A stretch of DNA of 64,000 bases from Sabellastarte sp. h YS-2021 (lineage: Eukaryota; Annelida; Polychaeta; Sabellida; Sabellidae), in NCBI GenBank assembly GCA_964017235.1, contig OZ024933.1, positions 61,114,255 through 61,178,254 on the forward strand, read 5' to 3'. The notes beneath the pieces are model-generated. The model was not told the DNA's origin. It worked only from the letters and a program-made list of their open reading frames with translations, and made no database searches. The first letter of the stretch is position 1; the number at the start of each line of letters is the position of its first letter. The translations under genes and the position numbers were made by a program. This document shows positions 32,071 through 42,507 of this stretch, piece after piece.

Positions 32071-32170
32071 TCGAGGTTTTTTGGGTTTCTTTACGGCCCC
32101 GCTCAACAGCCAGGGTGATACTGGGACAGGTCCTCAGTGGTGTCAAACATGCTAACCCATTAGGTTGTGA
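32071..32170 (-). mobile_element. SINE S2 3' end, minus strand
   Basis: GGGTTTCTTTACGGCCCCGCTCAACAGCCAGGGTGATACTGGGACAGG is the reverse complement of the S2 end (CCTGTCGCAATATGACCCTGGCTGTTGAACGCGACGTAAAA at 55.53 kb), with divergence. (Only key parts compared by eye.). Confidence 0.5.
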
Positions 32171-32233
32171 ACCAACTTAAAATGTTTGAACTTACTTTTT
32201 GTGTGTGACGGAATTGTCTATTTTTAATACTAG

Positions 32234-32862
32234 GCGAGGGAGAGTTTTGTATGGAAGCCCATAAGTAACATAAATTCTGAGAAAAAATTTAGAAGTTTGT
32301 TTCCCATTTCTAAATTTTCGCTATCTCATTATTTTGAGATAGCAATTTTGCTTCCTGTTTCTAAATTTTTGCTATCTCATTATTATGAGATAATAAGTTT
32401 GTTTCCCGTTTCTATTTTTTCGCTATCTCATTATTTTGAGATAGCATATTTGTTTCCCGTTTCTAAATTTTCGCTATCTCGTAATTATGAGATAAGACGT
32501 TTGTTTTCCGTTTCTAAATTTTTGCTATCTCGTTATTTTGAGATAGCATATTTGTTTCCCATTTTTAGCAAAAATTTAGAAATGGGAAAACAAACTTGTG
32601 ATGTCATAATAATGAGATATCAAAAATTTAGAAACGGGAAACAAACTTGTGATCTCATAATTACGAGATAGCAAAAAAATAGAAGCGGGAAACAAACTTC
32701 TATTTTTTTCCTCACAATTCATGTTACTAATGGACTTCCATAGTTTTGTCCTCCTCCTACCGGGCTAGTCATTTGCCATGAACAATGCAGCGACGATAGT
32801 GAATGCCCTGACAGAGAAAAATGTTGTTTTAATGGATGTGGACATCATTGTATTCAGATATT
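32234..32862 (+). pseudogene. WAP gene 2, exon 2 (WAP domain) interrupted by foldback transposon
   Basis: The acceptor AATACTAG at 32233 is followed by 17 nt (EGEFC) up to 32250. The 491-bp element follows, and the exon resumes at 32750 with CCTCCTCCT and runs to 32862, donor GTAAGA. Removing the element and one copy of the 8-bp duplication leaves one continuous WAP frame with all eight cysteines, including Cys1 that gene 1 lacks. With the element present, translation stops five codons into it (TAA). The 3' end is also one base longer than in gene 1, which shifts the downstream phase. Confidence 0.85.
32251..32741. mobile_element. foldback/MITE element, 8-bp TSD AGTTTTGT
   Basis: The ends ATGGAAGCCCATAAGTAACAT and (reverse complement of the right end) ATGGAAGTCCATTAGTAACAT differ at two positions. 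They are flanked by AGTTTTGT at 32243-32250 and 32742-32749. Inside are about five copies of a 51-bp unit, each with a CTATCTCATTATTTTGAGATAG palindrome, followed by inverted copies. The 8-bp duplication suits a non-autonomous hAT element, though the ends are not a classic hAT sequence. A hAT transposase relic lies at 63 kb. Confidence 0.88.
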
Positions 32863-33242
32863 GTAAGAGCTCGATTAAGACATACACATACATTTAAAGT
32901 TAATTTTTAGCTAGAATCATGTAGTATGCTGACACTAATGGTAATGTTGACACTTTTGTGGAACAACTGATTTAAATAATCTCCGGTTGAACAGTTTGAT
33001 ATTTATGAAGCTCCGATATAATGTTCTAAATGTTCCAAATGCTACTTATAATGCAGGTGCTATAAAACTGACAAGTGAACAATCTTATGTCAACTTGTAA
33101 AAATGTAAGTTATCATGATGCCAGCTATTTGCAGTTGTATATACACGAACTAAGTGTAAATCATGTCTTTTATTAGTTCAAAATGCATTGCCTGCCCTAT
33201 ACTATCTTTTGTAGATAGATTCTACCACCTTGAATTGATTCA

Positions 33243-33472
33243 TTTATTTATTTAGTGTTTTAGGTCACTCTTAGTTCCTTATCAGTTATATTGTGACAGG
33301 TAGTTGGCAGGGTCAGAAGAAAACAGTACAGTTGGTCAAGGTTTTTTGTACTGTAAACTGCCGACCAAAGGTAAGAAACTCCCAGCATTCCCACATGAAG
33401 TCAGATCGAGGTTAGAACTTTGATATCAGAGGTGGTAGGCAGGTGTATTACCTGTGCCCCGCCATGGCCCCC
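33243..33472 (-). mobile_element. SINE S1, minus strand, diverged
   Basis: A TTTATTTATTTAGTG tail, GACAGGTAGTTGGCAGGG and TACTGTAAACTGCCGACCAA identify S1. The tRNA head is worn. Confidence 0.7.
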
Positions 33473-33680
33473 TCACCTTGATTTGAATAGTACAATGATG
33501 CTAAACCTGTGAATGAAGTATTTCCTGAAGTAATATGGCTTAACATATACTTAATGCTGATCAAACAATCTTTTATAAAATGTTTTGATATTATTGACCA
33601 ATCAAGAACTTTCTAAAGCTAGATATTATAAATGAAATGTTAGATGTTAGATTTGGTTTTATCACATATGCTGGACTTAT

Positions 33681-33850
33681 AAAGGCAATACAGTGGCGGA
33701 GTGGTAACACTCTAGTCTTGCACCTGTCAGATCGGAGTTCGAATACCAGCCTGACCTCAAGTGGGAAAGCTGGTAGTTGCTTGCCGTTGGTCGGCAGTTT
33801 ATGACCTATACAATGTACAAAGTGACGTTAAAACCCAAATAAATAAATAT
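33681..33850 (+). mobile_element. SINE S1 with internal deletion
   Basis: Head AGTGGCGGAGTGGTAACACTC, B box GAGTTCGAATACC and CGTTGGTCGGCAGTTTA are followed directly by the end AGTGACGTTAAAACCC and an AAATAAATA tail. The middle third is missing. Confidence 0.75.
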
Positions 33851-34827
33851 AAAGGAAATACCAAATGAATGGAAACACATGATTAATCTTGGTATACCTA
33901 AAACTTATTTCACAGTAGAGTTTAAAATATACATTAGGAATAAGTAATTGCTACAAAAGAGAAAAGCACCTGTGTGGAAAAACAATCTAGTAAAATAATA
34001 TCTGTAACTATATTTTTATCCATGGTTTTGTAAAGCATTTTTTTCCCAAGTACATAGCAATAATCTCTCTCTGTTTGAATTTAATAAAGTGGCAATTTTT
34101 AATTCTATGTAATGACTAACAATATAGTTTCTAAATTTCACAACTCTTTCTGTGCCATATATAAAATTTATAATGTAGAAAATGATTGGTTTCACATTCA
34201 TTCATTGTAGACCTGTATGGCAGTTTCTGGGAAGAAATATCAGAATGGCTTCGATCACTAATCAATTTAATATTTTCTGGGTAGAGGATCTATATATACA
34301 CCATTACCACTGAATATAAATGACAAAATTTTATTTAAATATCAAACAATTGTATAACAAATATTACGTAAATAAATGCAGATTGCAGTGTGAAGTGGTT
34401 GTACTGAATAATTTCAACTCTACTTTTACAAATAATTAGAAGTATAAAAATGTATATTCAGGGAAATGTAAATTAAACATATTTGGCTATATACCTTAAA
34501 ACCAATTCTGTGTTTTCCTTTTTATTCTTTCACCTTTTGTTTTATGTTATTGTTTAAAAATATGATTTGCACAGACAAAGCGCTGTGTAAATAATTAATG
34601 GATCAATATGGTAGTTAAATATTTATTTTATATCTGGATGGAAACAGAGTTGACTTCATAGAGCTATGTGATATGGTAGCAAAGAGAGATGGTTGGAAAT
34701 GTGGATACATAAGGATGTCTTACTGTGCCCAAATATGGTACAAGGTTTAACATCGAGTTGCATGTAACTCTGGAACTAAAATGTGTAGGGCAAAGCCATG
34801 GGAAAACACAAACATGGCTCACATTTG

Positions 34828-34828
<1 letters not shown>

Positions 34829-34854
<26 letters not shown>
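34829..34854. repeat. (TA)n microsatellite
   Basis: An uninterrupted TATATA run of about 26 bp. Confidence 0.9.
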
Positions 34855-34858
<4 letters not shown>

Positions 34859-35067
34859 AGTTATGTGCATGTACAAACAGACAACTCGGGTCAAGGGTTT
34901 AAAATAACAGAGAATACAAAGACAACAACAACGAAATCAATATCAAATGAATTGTCACTTCTGAGTGCAATATGTATACAGTATTAATGTAAAATAAGGA
35001 GAATTTCTGGAGAAGTTAAAATGTAGGAAGTATTTGATGAGTTTGGTTAAACAAATGAAGTGTTGAG

Positions 35068-35130
35068 TGCATTTTGTGATACAGTTACAAGAAATGTTGC
35101 GTCACTTGCAAGGATTTTGAAATCTGTGTC
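35068..35130 (+). pseudogene. relic of WAP terminal exon
   Basis: GTGCATTTTGTGATACAGTTACAAG then AAATGTTGCGTCACTTGCAAGGAT aligns with the end of the gene 1 terminal exon ([17 protein letters not shown]), lacking three bases. The first two thirds of the exon and the stop codon are gone. Similarity goes on into the 3' flank (TTTTAG..TTAGACAT). It is probably the original 3' end of gene 2. Confidence 0.65.
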
Positions 35131-35481
35131 ACATTTGCTTTTAGTATTTAGACATACCAGATTATTATAGTTATAGGAAAACATAATTAAAAATCTTTAC
35201 TGGTTTAATTTGGGTTTTCACTTTGAATACATCTAATGCAGTCTTATCCGAACTTAATAACCATTTAATCTTCTTATTAGTGAATTTTGAGATGGAATGC
35301 CAGGACAGTCAACTTAATGTTGAAACAGTGTTTGGCCAAGAAGTTGGCAAAGGCATTGGGAACCACTCACTGGCAGAAGGATTACATTTGAAGTCTGACA
35401 GCATGGGTTGATATCACGACAGGCCACTAGTGCATACCACATGCGGCCGTGACTCTTTACCCTCACCCCCTAAAGAGGGGT

Positions 35482-35631
35482 GGGGGACACGGTGGTAGAG
35501 TGGTAACACTCTCGCCTCCCACCTCTGAGGTCAGGGTTCGGTTCTCGGCCCTAGCTCAAGTGGGAAAGCTGGTAGTTGCTTGCTGCTGGTCGGCAGTTTA
35601 CAGTACAGAACCTTGACCAACTGTATGTACT
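35482..35631 (+). mobile_element. SINE S1, 3'-truncated
   Basis: GGGGACACGGTGGTAGAGTGG, CTCGCCTCCCACCTCTGAGG and GTCGGCAGTTTACAGTACAG match S1. The sequence breaks off after CTGTATGTACTG. Confidence 0.8.
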
Positions 35632-36164
35632 GAGATGGAAGCCAACTGACTGGTGAATTTGTTTTTAACCAGATGGATCAACTGGAAAGCACCAAATATA
35701 AAGAATACAATTTTAAGTTAAAACATGTACATATATTATTGTGCATATGCTGTGGCTTAATAATTACTACTGGTCAGAGTTGGAGTTTTATATCCTTTTC
35801 AACAGCCTAGATTATATCAGCACAAATCCTCCTGAAGCCCATAGTGATTAAATACCAAACAATTTGAACAAGTGAGCCCCCACAAATTAAATCCTTTATC
35901 AAATAATATGGGTATACTAACGAATCATCATTATTTTGTTCAGTTTTCAAATGAGATAAGCCATATGCAAACTGAATATGAACTTAATTTATAGTTTCTT
36001 AAATTTTCTCGTCCTTCCACAAAAACTGACAACGTTCCAAGTACCCATTACTGCTGATTTTTATATCAATTCCAAGTTGATAAACAGTATTAACATGAAA
36101 TTAACTTTTGTGGGTATAAATATTACAAGAAACTACAGACGAATTTGAAAGATAACTGATTTAC

Positions 36165-36250
36165 TTACATGGTTATATTTCTGGCTATAGCTGCTAGTGT
36201 GAGGTCCTTAGTAGCTCCAGTTGTTAGTACTGAGAACATGTTTTGGATTG
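36165..36250 (-). pseudogene. RNase H scrap of an A/C-type YR element
   Basis: GGCTATAGCTGCTAGTGTGAGGTCCTTAG on the + strand aligns with 12611-12650 and 40677-40715 (the AIARNIQF / TLAA region). It is an isolated fragment of under 100 bp. Confidence 0.5.
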
Positions 36251-36842
36251 CCAGCTTGCAACATATGATTTGTAATAATACTTTTATTATCCACCATATC
36301 TTTTACTAGGATATTTTTCTTGACAACTGATAATCAGAGAGTCAGATGTTTACTTTGAAAACAGTTTTGAATCCATGTGATATATTCGTTTGAAGAGGTT
36401 ACATTGAAGATGTATTATTACCTTAGAAAAACTAAAACATCGACAAGAAAGAGTACATAAATTGATTCCATACTTCATGAAACAACAAATCATTAAATCT
36501 TATCATGCAGTGAGTTTTCATGACCGATCAATAAAATTAATAGCAACTGTAAATTTCATTAGTTATAATCTTATTTCTTCCCCTTCCACAAACAATAGTC
36601 AATTAAAGATTTTTCACATTTTCTTGCCATATTGTATCAGATTAATGAAGTCATATCAAAAAGGTACAAATGGAAGCATAACTTGTGATCAAAATTTCTG
36701 TAAATATGGTTACATTATAAGTAAAATTTTGAAACTGAATCATATGAATCCATCTATATTTGTATAAACTGTTAGTGAAAATTTATTATATATTTATGTC
36801 AAATAACCAAACGGCAAAAAACCTGGGCCTGTCTTTTTCCAG

Positions 36843-36944
36843 TTGGAACTGGACCTTGTATTAAACTTCGTTGTGATGACAATGATTGCCAAGGAAATTG
36901 GAAATGTGGTTTCACCGGATGTGGTCATGTATGCATGGATTCTG
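36843..36944 (+). CDS. WAP-like exon lacking Cys1 and Cys6 (third copy)
   Basis: Acceptor GTCTTTTTCCAG and donor GTAATAAAG; phase 1 at both ends. It encodes VGTGPCIKLRCDDNDCQGNW then KCGFTGCGHVCMDS. Against gene 1 it lacks the first ten or so residues including Cys1, and KCC has become KCG, so Cys6 is gone too. The intron sequence after the donor resembles those after the other two WAP exons. It lies downstream of the terminal-exon relic, so it belongs to a third copy or a rearranged gene 2. No exon 1 or 3 was found for it. Confidence 0.65.
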
Positions 36945-38899
36945 GTAATAAAGACATTAAATTAAAGTCTCATTTTATGTAAACCCTATTTTTCCAATAA
37001 GCAATAAAATTTTACTTCTATGGTGATTTATATTTACAAAACCTTGCTATAACTGGTAAACTACAGGAAAGTTACACCTTTATGGTGCAATTTTTTTTTT
37101 AATATTTAACACAGGATGAAACAAATGAATGTAATCTGAGTCTGAAGGACAAGCATTTGTGATTTGTTTTCTCGAGTGATCAAATGTTAGAATATACCAC
37201 CACGGGGGATGTTTTAGTTTGATTATCCACCACTGGGGTTTAATGGGGAGTACAATACCCACACGGTCTGTAATGTACTGTGGGGTTAAACATGCGCCAA
37301 AAATACTCAGTAGTGGTGCACTTGGTAAAAAAAACCCGTCAATCTTGTGTGCTTTTAGTAAATGGAAAAAAATTCTCATTTTCTCTTCAACAAAATGTAT
37401 CCATAGAAAGGGAAGCTGAGGAAGAAAAAATATTACCCAGTCTTTATTTTCATATAGGTCAAATAAATAGCATGGCGGGCGATAAAGTCATATTTCCAAA
37501 TCAAGTTGATGGACACTTTTTTAAAGCATCACTATCTTACTTTTACAGTATAACTAACCGTCTTGCCAGAATTGTGGCTGATACGACAAAGTACTCACAT
37601 ATTACTCCTGTTAAAAAAGAGTCTTCGTTGATTGCTTATCAAGCATTGCTCTGTTTTCAAGACGATGTACAAATTTCTACATAGTGGTTATCCAAAACAC
37701 TTTGAACCTCTCCTTAAACCCAGACACAGTGTGTACAGAAGTCAATCTGATGGTGTGCTGCTCGAGGTCCCACACTTTGCATCAATATATAAGTCTAAAA
37801 AAGTCATTTTGACCTCAGCTTTGCATATGATGCTCCAAGGACTTTTTGATTTGCCTGATGATGTACGCTCACATGGGGAAAAATATTTACGTTACAGTCT
37901 GAAATATGACAAAATCTGCTTTTATTTGATGGGTCATTTTGATGGGTCATAATATCAGTAGATTTAGTTTGAATGATCAATATATTTTATAACTTTTGTA
38001 AAGTTTACATAAGTCACTAATCTAATGTCACTAATATTTCTATATTTGGTGCTATGAATGAAGGTAATTGTGGATAGAAATTTTGGAAAACAACAATGTG
38101 GTAAAGATTGATGACCTAGTTGGGTCAAATGCTGTCCAAGGTCAAGTCTAATGTCAACTTATAAAATTGTATAAAATCCAAGATGTGACATTTGATCATA
38201 ATGGTAAAAAGGAAAAGATTTGTTTGTATCATAAAATATATAAAAACACACTGAGCATAGATGAACTAAGATAATGAATCAAATGGACTTTGTGATCAGT
38301 TTCATCCAGCACTTTATTTGAACCTTACTTGACCAAATAATATGGCCCCTAAATAACAAAAACAGCTGAACTCACATGCAAAAACGTACTGGCCAAATGA
38401 TTCAAAATTAAAATTAACAGCCATAGAAGTTTGTATTAAAGTATTAAGTATTAATAAAGTCCATTATAAAGAATAAATTGACTGACTTGTGTAGGGTTTC
38501 ATAAGACCCTGCTTTACACTGTCTTACATGGTCATGTACAGGTTTGATAAGGGTGTTAAAGTAAAAGATAAAGTCAACGTACGTTATAAAATATGACTAT
38601 CATGCAAAATCAGCTACTGATAGATTGATACAATGTATATAGAATTTGCTTTGTCACTTGATAGTCAGATGTATTTTAAACAATCTTGTCATAGTAACAG
38701 TTCCGGTATTATTGAGAGATATATATACACATGATGTACAAGTCTAAGCTAAGAGTGCATGATAAAGCAGAACCATAAAAAGACATGTTAATATTATAAT
38801 ACTTGAAAGGAGAGTACTTAAGGCACAAGGCCAACAGATTACTTGAATGGTGTATTATTGTACTATTTATCATATAGTAAAATTAAGCATAATAATGAA
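36945..38899. other. non-coding stretch with LINE fragment
   Basis: Apart from the LINE scrap at 37548-37952 no feature was recognised. Confidence 0.5.
37548..37952 (+). pseudogene. LINE reverse transcriptase C-terminal fragment, frameshifted
   Basis: NRLARIVADTTKYSHITPVKKE, ALLCFKTMYKFLHSGYPKHF and FDLPDDVRS, across two frames, parallel the fragment at 60330-60757 (ARIVTNHRKYTHFTPILKK, LVYKFLHSGSPSYF, ELPHDVPN). This pattern is the C-terminal end of CR1/Jockey-like LINE reverse transcriptases. Confidence 0.65.
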
Positions 38900-38957
38900 A
38901 ACACAATAGTTAGATATCATAAAATGCTGATGAGCCTTAAAATGTGTCTATACGGTA
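38900..38957. repeat. 58-bp repeat X, left of element C
   Basis: Identical to 44549-44606, right of the element. See the entries for 44519-44634. Confidence 0.95.
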
Positions 38958-39211
38958 CATTGCCTCATGTTCCGAGCATAAATAAGAAGCAGGGGTGGGG
39001 TAAAATATATATTTTATTTACAATTTATACACTAATATACCAAAGATTATTTACAGTCCAAGTAAAACTTTGTAAAATGATATTTAATACATTAGATTAA
39101 TATTTCAACTTTTAATACTATAATAATTTAATGTATTTAAAATTTTATGTAACAATAAAGGACACCTTAAAAATTGGCAACCTGAATGCTAGAAATGATG
39201 GAAGGTGAACA

Positions 39212-39279
39212 TAAGGTCACCTTACCAGAATGAAATTTAAGGCAAACTTAACAAAAGGGGTGGCCCTAAGGTCACCTTA
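39212..39279. promoter_or_regulatory. two TAAGGTCACCTTA palindromes in element C 3' region
   Basis: Perfect 13-bp palindromes at 39212-39224 and 39267-39279, at the equivalent place to the one in element A. Confidence 0.5.
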
Positions 39280-39465
39280 AATTAGAAGAAAAATAGTTAT
39301 GAGATGAGCATGAGGTTGACTATCATTTAAGGTGGCCTTAAGTGAATTACTAATATTATAAAGATTAAGAATATAACTTTAAGATAAAGTGATTAAACTC
39401 GTATTTTTGAATGGACATAAACAGTTTTAGAGTGTGTGAATAAAGGAAAAGCGCCCAAACCCCAG

Positions 39466-40443
39466 CTAGTAGGAGGTAGGGACATAAAGGTGTTTTTGAA
39501 AAGCAAGGGAGACTTGATCAGAAGCCTGATGATCCAATGTAATGTATCTCCAAACGCATTCCGACGTCCAGGTGCCATGACTTTGGATGTCCTGCAATGC
39601 CACATTAGAGTTGAAGGCGTAGGTGGCACCTGAACGACGGAAGGCGTGAAAAGTAATGTTGGAATTATGAAGATTTAATTTTTGAAGGACTGTCTGAAAG
39701 TGACGCCTTACCTGTGTATCAGTAAGAGGGGCCCAACCTTTAGGATGTTTATATTGGAACAATGGATCATTTTTAGAGCCAGGGGTGATGGCCAGTAAAT
39801 TTTTGATGGCAGTTACTGGACATATGGGATTTGCACCCAACATAGGGATTTTTAGAATTTTTACGGTATTCCTAGACTGCAAGGTTTTGGACCATTTGAT
39901 TAATATGTGTAAACCTGGCTTTGCAAGAATAATGTCTCCTCTTGCTAAATGATACAAAACCGAGTACTGATGTACACTATGGGGAACTAGATTCGACAAT
40001 CTGAGGAAGGAAAAGAAGGCAAGCGTGTAGACTGCTTTAAAAACTTGCCCCATATATGTGGAGTCACAGGTTCTAACAATAAGATGTAACGTGTCAATAT
40101 CTATGATTTTTTTCAACTTAACTTTGAATGGTCTATGAAGGACCATGGCTTTTTGGAAATATTTTATCCTAGGATCAAGGAAAGCTTGGATTGAAACGCC
40201 TAGCATTGAGAGCTTTGCTTTGATAGCTGATAAGTGATTGGCCATGGCTGAAGCAGACGTGTTATTGCTTTCCAAAAATTGTAAATAGGCAATTATCATC
40301 AGGGGAGTTAAGCAGGAGATATTAAGCTTCATAAAAACTGTGAAAGCTAGAAACAGTCTGAACATACTGGTGTAATTTCTTGAGGTTGATGGTCTGAAGG
40401 CCATGGAAGTCTTCTGAAGACCCCTTTGTACCAATTTGGCCAT
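39466..40443 (-). CDS. tyrosine recombinase of element C, intact
   Basis: 325 residues from ATG 40443. The N-terminal domain has [17 protein letters not shown]. The catalytic set is complete: Arg in [10 protein letters not shown], HxxR in [12 protein letters not shown], His in SHGTWTS, Tyr in VWRYITL. It acts by integrating circular cDNA through a covalent tyrosine-DNA intermediate. A CAG acceptor-like site precedes it at 40458. Confidence 0.92.
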   Translation of the reverse strand: MAKLVQRGLQKTSMAFRPSTSRNYTSMFRLFLAFTVFMKLNISCLTPLMIIAYLQFLESNNTSASAMANHLSAIKAKLSMLGVSIQAFLDPRIKYFQKAMVLHRPFKVKLKKIIDIDTLHLIVRTCDSTYMGQVFKAVYTLAFFSFLRLSNLVPHSVHQYSVLYHLARGDIILAKPGLHILIKWSKTLQSRNTVKILKIPMLGANPICPVTAIKNLLAITPGSKNDPLFQYKHPKGWAPLTDTQVRRHFQTVLQKLNLHNSNITFHAFRRSGATYAFNSNVALQDIQSHGTWTSECVWRYITLDHQASDQVSLAFQKHLYVPTSY

Positions 40444-40456
40444 GGTCGGTGGGAAG

Positions 40457-40474
40457 CCTGATAAAATAATGTAT
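40457..40474 (-). promoter_or_regulatory. splice-acceptor-like site between pol stop and YR (element C)
   Basis: After the pol stop (40475-40477) ATACATTATTTTATCAG ends at 40458. Two bases later the YR frame reads on, with its ATG 14 bases after the AG. Confidence 0.5.
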
Positions 40475-41268
40475 TTATATGGACCAATCTAACATAATGT
40501 GACTTTCATTTATGGGCACCCAGTGGTGCAAAGGCAATAACTGACGTAACATTATATGTGGGTTGGGTCGACTATTCCATCTAGACAAAAGGTCAGCTAT
40601 CACATTGACCTTGCCTGGGATGTGGTTGACCTTTAACTCTACATTCATTGTGGCTATTTGAAACTGTATATTGCGAGCTATGGCAGCTAGTGTCAAATCT
40701 CTGGTGTGGCCAGAGTTAAGGACTTGAACAACTGCTAAGTTATCACATGCTATAGCTATTTTAGTATTCTTCCATGATTCCTGCCACACCCTAAGGGCGG
40801 CTAAGATGTTCAACATCTCTAAGTGTACTATTGTAGATTCAGATACCCTAGGGGAATTTTTAAAGCGTAAACTTCAGAACCCCACCTAGCTCCCAAGCCT
40901 TGAAGGCTGGCATCTAATTCTATAGAATGAGCAATTGGCTTCTGGTCAAAAAACGTGACACCATTATACACTGAGATAAACTTTGCAAACCAGTTAATAT
41001 CTCGTTTAGCTTCAGTAGAAATTTTTGTGTACTTTTTGTCCTCCATAGATCTTAAAGCATCTAACAATCTATTAAGGAAGAACCTAGAAGATCTGACGCA
41101 TTTACTAACATACAAGAGGCTGCCTAGGAGAGACTGCAATTGTTTTTTGTTGCAATAGCATTTTTTTGCCACTGGTAGCATTTGTCCAATATTTCTCTCA
41201 ATTTTTGAGGTGGTATGGACATAGTGAAGGTTTTTGTGTTTATTAAGATACCCAAGCAGTTTAGGCAT
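40475..41268 (-). pseudogene. RNase H region of element C pol, one frameshift
   Basis: The frame from 41268 covers the RT connection and the first acidic site ([11 protein letters not shown]) to GYLNLQ at 40828. A one-base change then shifts the frame, and [20 protein letters not shown] and VIADLLSRW continue in 40475-40816. Element A is open here, which shows what the shift is. Confidence 0.85.
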
Positions 41269-42507
41269 GTAGTAGGGCTTTCCAGTTTCTTTTCCGAGAC
41301 ATTTAAGCCTAATTCTTGTAAGATTTGACGCAAGGCGTCAAATGAGGCGTCAATTTGACTGGGTAAGCCTATTCCAAGAATATCATCTATATAGTTTATT
41401 ACGTCAAAGTGACGTTGATGCATAATGTGACGCACAGCGTCGCTTAAATGCTGGAACAGCACACTTCCGTTCCTGTACCCGAACGGCAGGCTCGTATCGA
41501 CGTAATAACGCTCGTGACATAATCCCAAAAGATCATATTCTTTGGGGTCTAGCTTGACATGTCGAAACGCCCGACTAATATCAACCTTGTACAGCTTACA
41601 GCCCCTACCTAAGGTTTTTATGTGTTCAGTAATAGTGTCTACTGTAGGTAGCTTCAAAATAAATGGGGTGCCCAAGTATTGGTCCTTGGGGATACCTGCA
41701 TTAACAGAATTACCCTGATGAAAGCTAAGATCTATGATAACCCTACGGTGGGGGCCATTTGGCTTCTCCCGGGTCATCATAGGAGATATGTGTAAGTTTT
41801 TAATGGGGATCTTCTTAAAAGGGCCCAATATTGCTTTATGATGACCTTCCTCATCTAAGTAAGCTTGGATATCATCTGGATACTCTATAGCTGAGGCATG
41901 GTTAGTTTGTTGACTTGCGAGTATACCATCCCTATTATAATCCAGAGGGAAACCAAACCTAATAAGTAAAGGTAGTTGTTTGTCCCAATAGCCATGCAGA
42001 TATTGGTCCCATACATCTGGATTCAATTGGGATTTTAGGTTTATTTGATTTTGCAAATAATTATATTCTCTAGCATCAACCATGATCTTATGCAGGGTTA
42101 TAGGATCTGCATCAACATCAATTGGATTCAAATGTTCTGGCATGAGCTGGCTTCCCAGAGGAATGAAGCCAAACTTAAATTTATTTTGAGCATCCCAATG
42201 CTGAAGAGTTGGACAAGAGGGCAAAACATGTTTGTATGTAATGTTCTTGTTTTTTATCCTCAGGGGCAAGTCATATTTACTACTACTTTCAGTACTTGTA
42301 TCTCTGTGAACTCTGTGAAGAGGGAACTGGTGAACTTTGGATCAAGGTGTCATTATTTGACGCTTTACTAAATTTGTCAGGGCAACCACTGCCTTGTGCC
42401 TTGTTTCGTGGGACCAAGTCACCAGACTTGCTACTGGAAGAATCATTATTTGAAGCCTTGCAAGATTTTTTAGGGGAAGTGTTACAGTTTAGTTTATTTT
42501 TGTGCAC
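41124..42507 (-). CDS. reverse transcriptase of element C
   Basis: The long frame 41124-42269 starts MPLRIKNKNITYKHVLPSCP. It contains the motif A Asp in [23 protein letters not shown] and the YIDD active site in [10 protein letters not shown]. It ends out of frame (ATKNNCSLS) because the A run that reads AIKKQLQSL in element A is one base shorter here. The linker 42289-42507 joins it to gag in another frame. Confidence 0.88.

Noticed and set aside
32297-32671. Open frame with a repeating 17-residue peptide
   Set aside because: It is a by-product of the 51-bp units of the foldback element (51 is divisible by 3); no start context or homologue.
32743-32862. Rescue of WAP gene 2 by an AG created at the transposon 3' end
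   Set aside because: Using the AG at 32742-32743 puts the exon out of phase with exon 1 and reaches a stop within about a dozen codons.
36462-36767. 101-residue frame upstream of the third WAP exon
   Set aside because: AT-rich low-complexity translation, no signal peptide, domain or splice signals tying it to the WAP exon.
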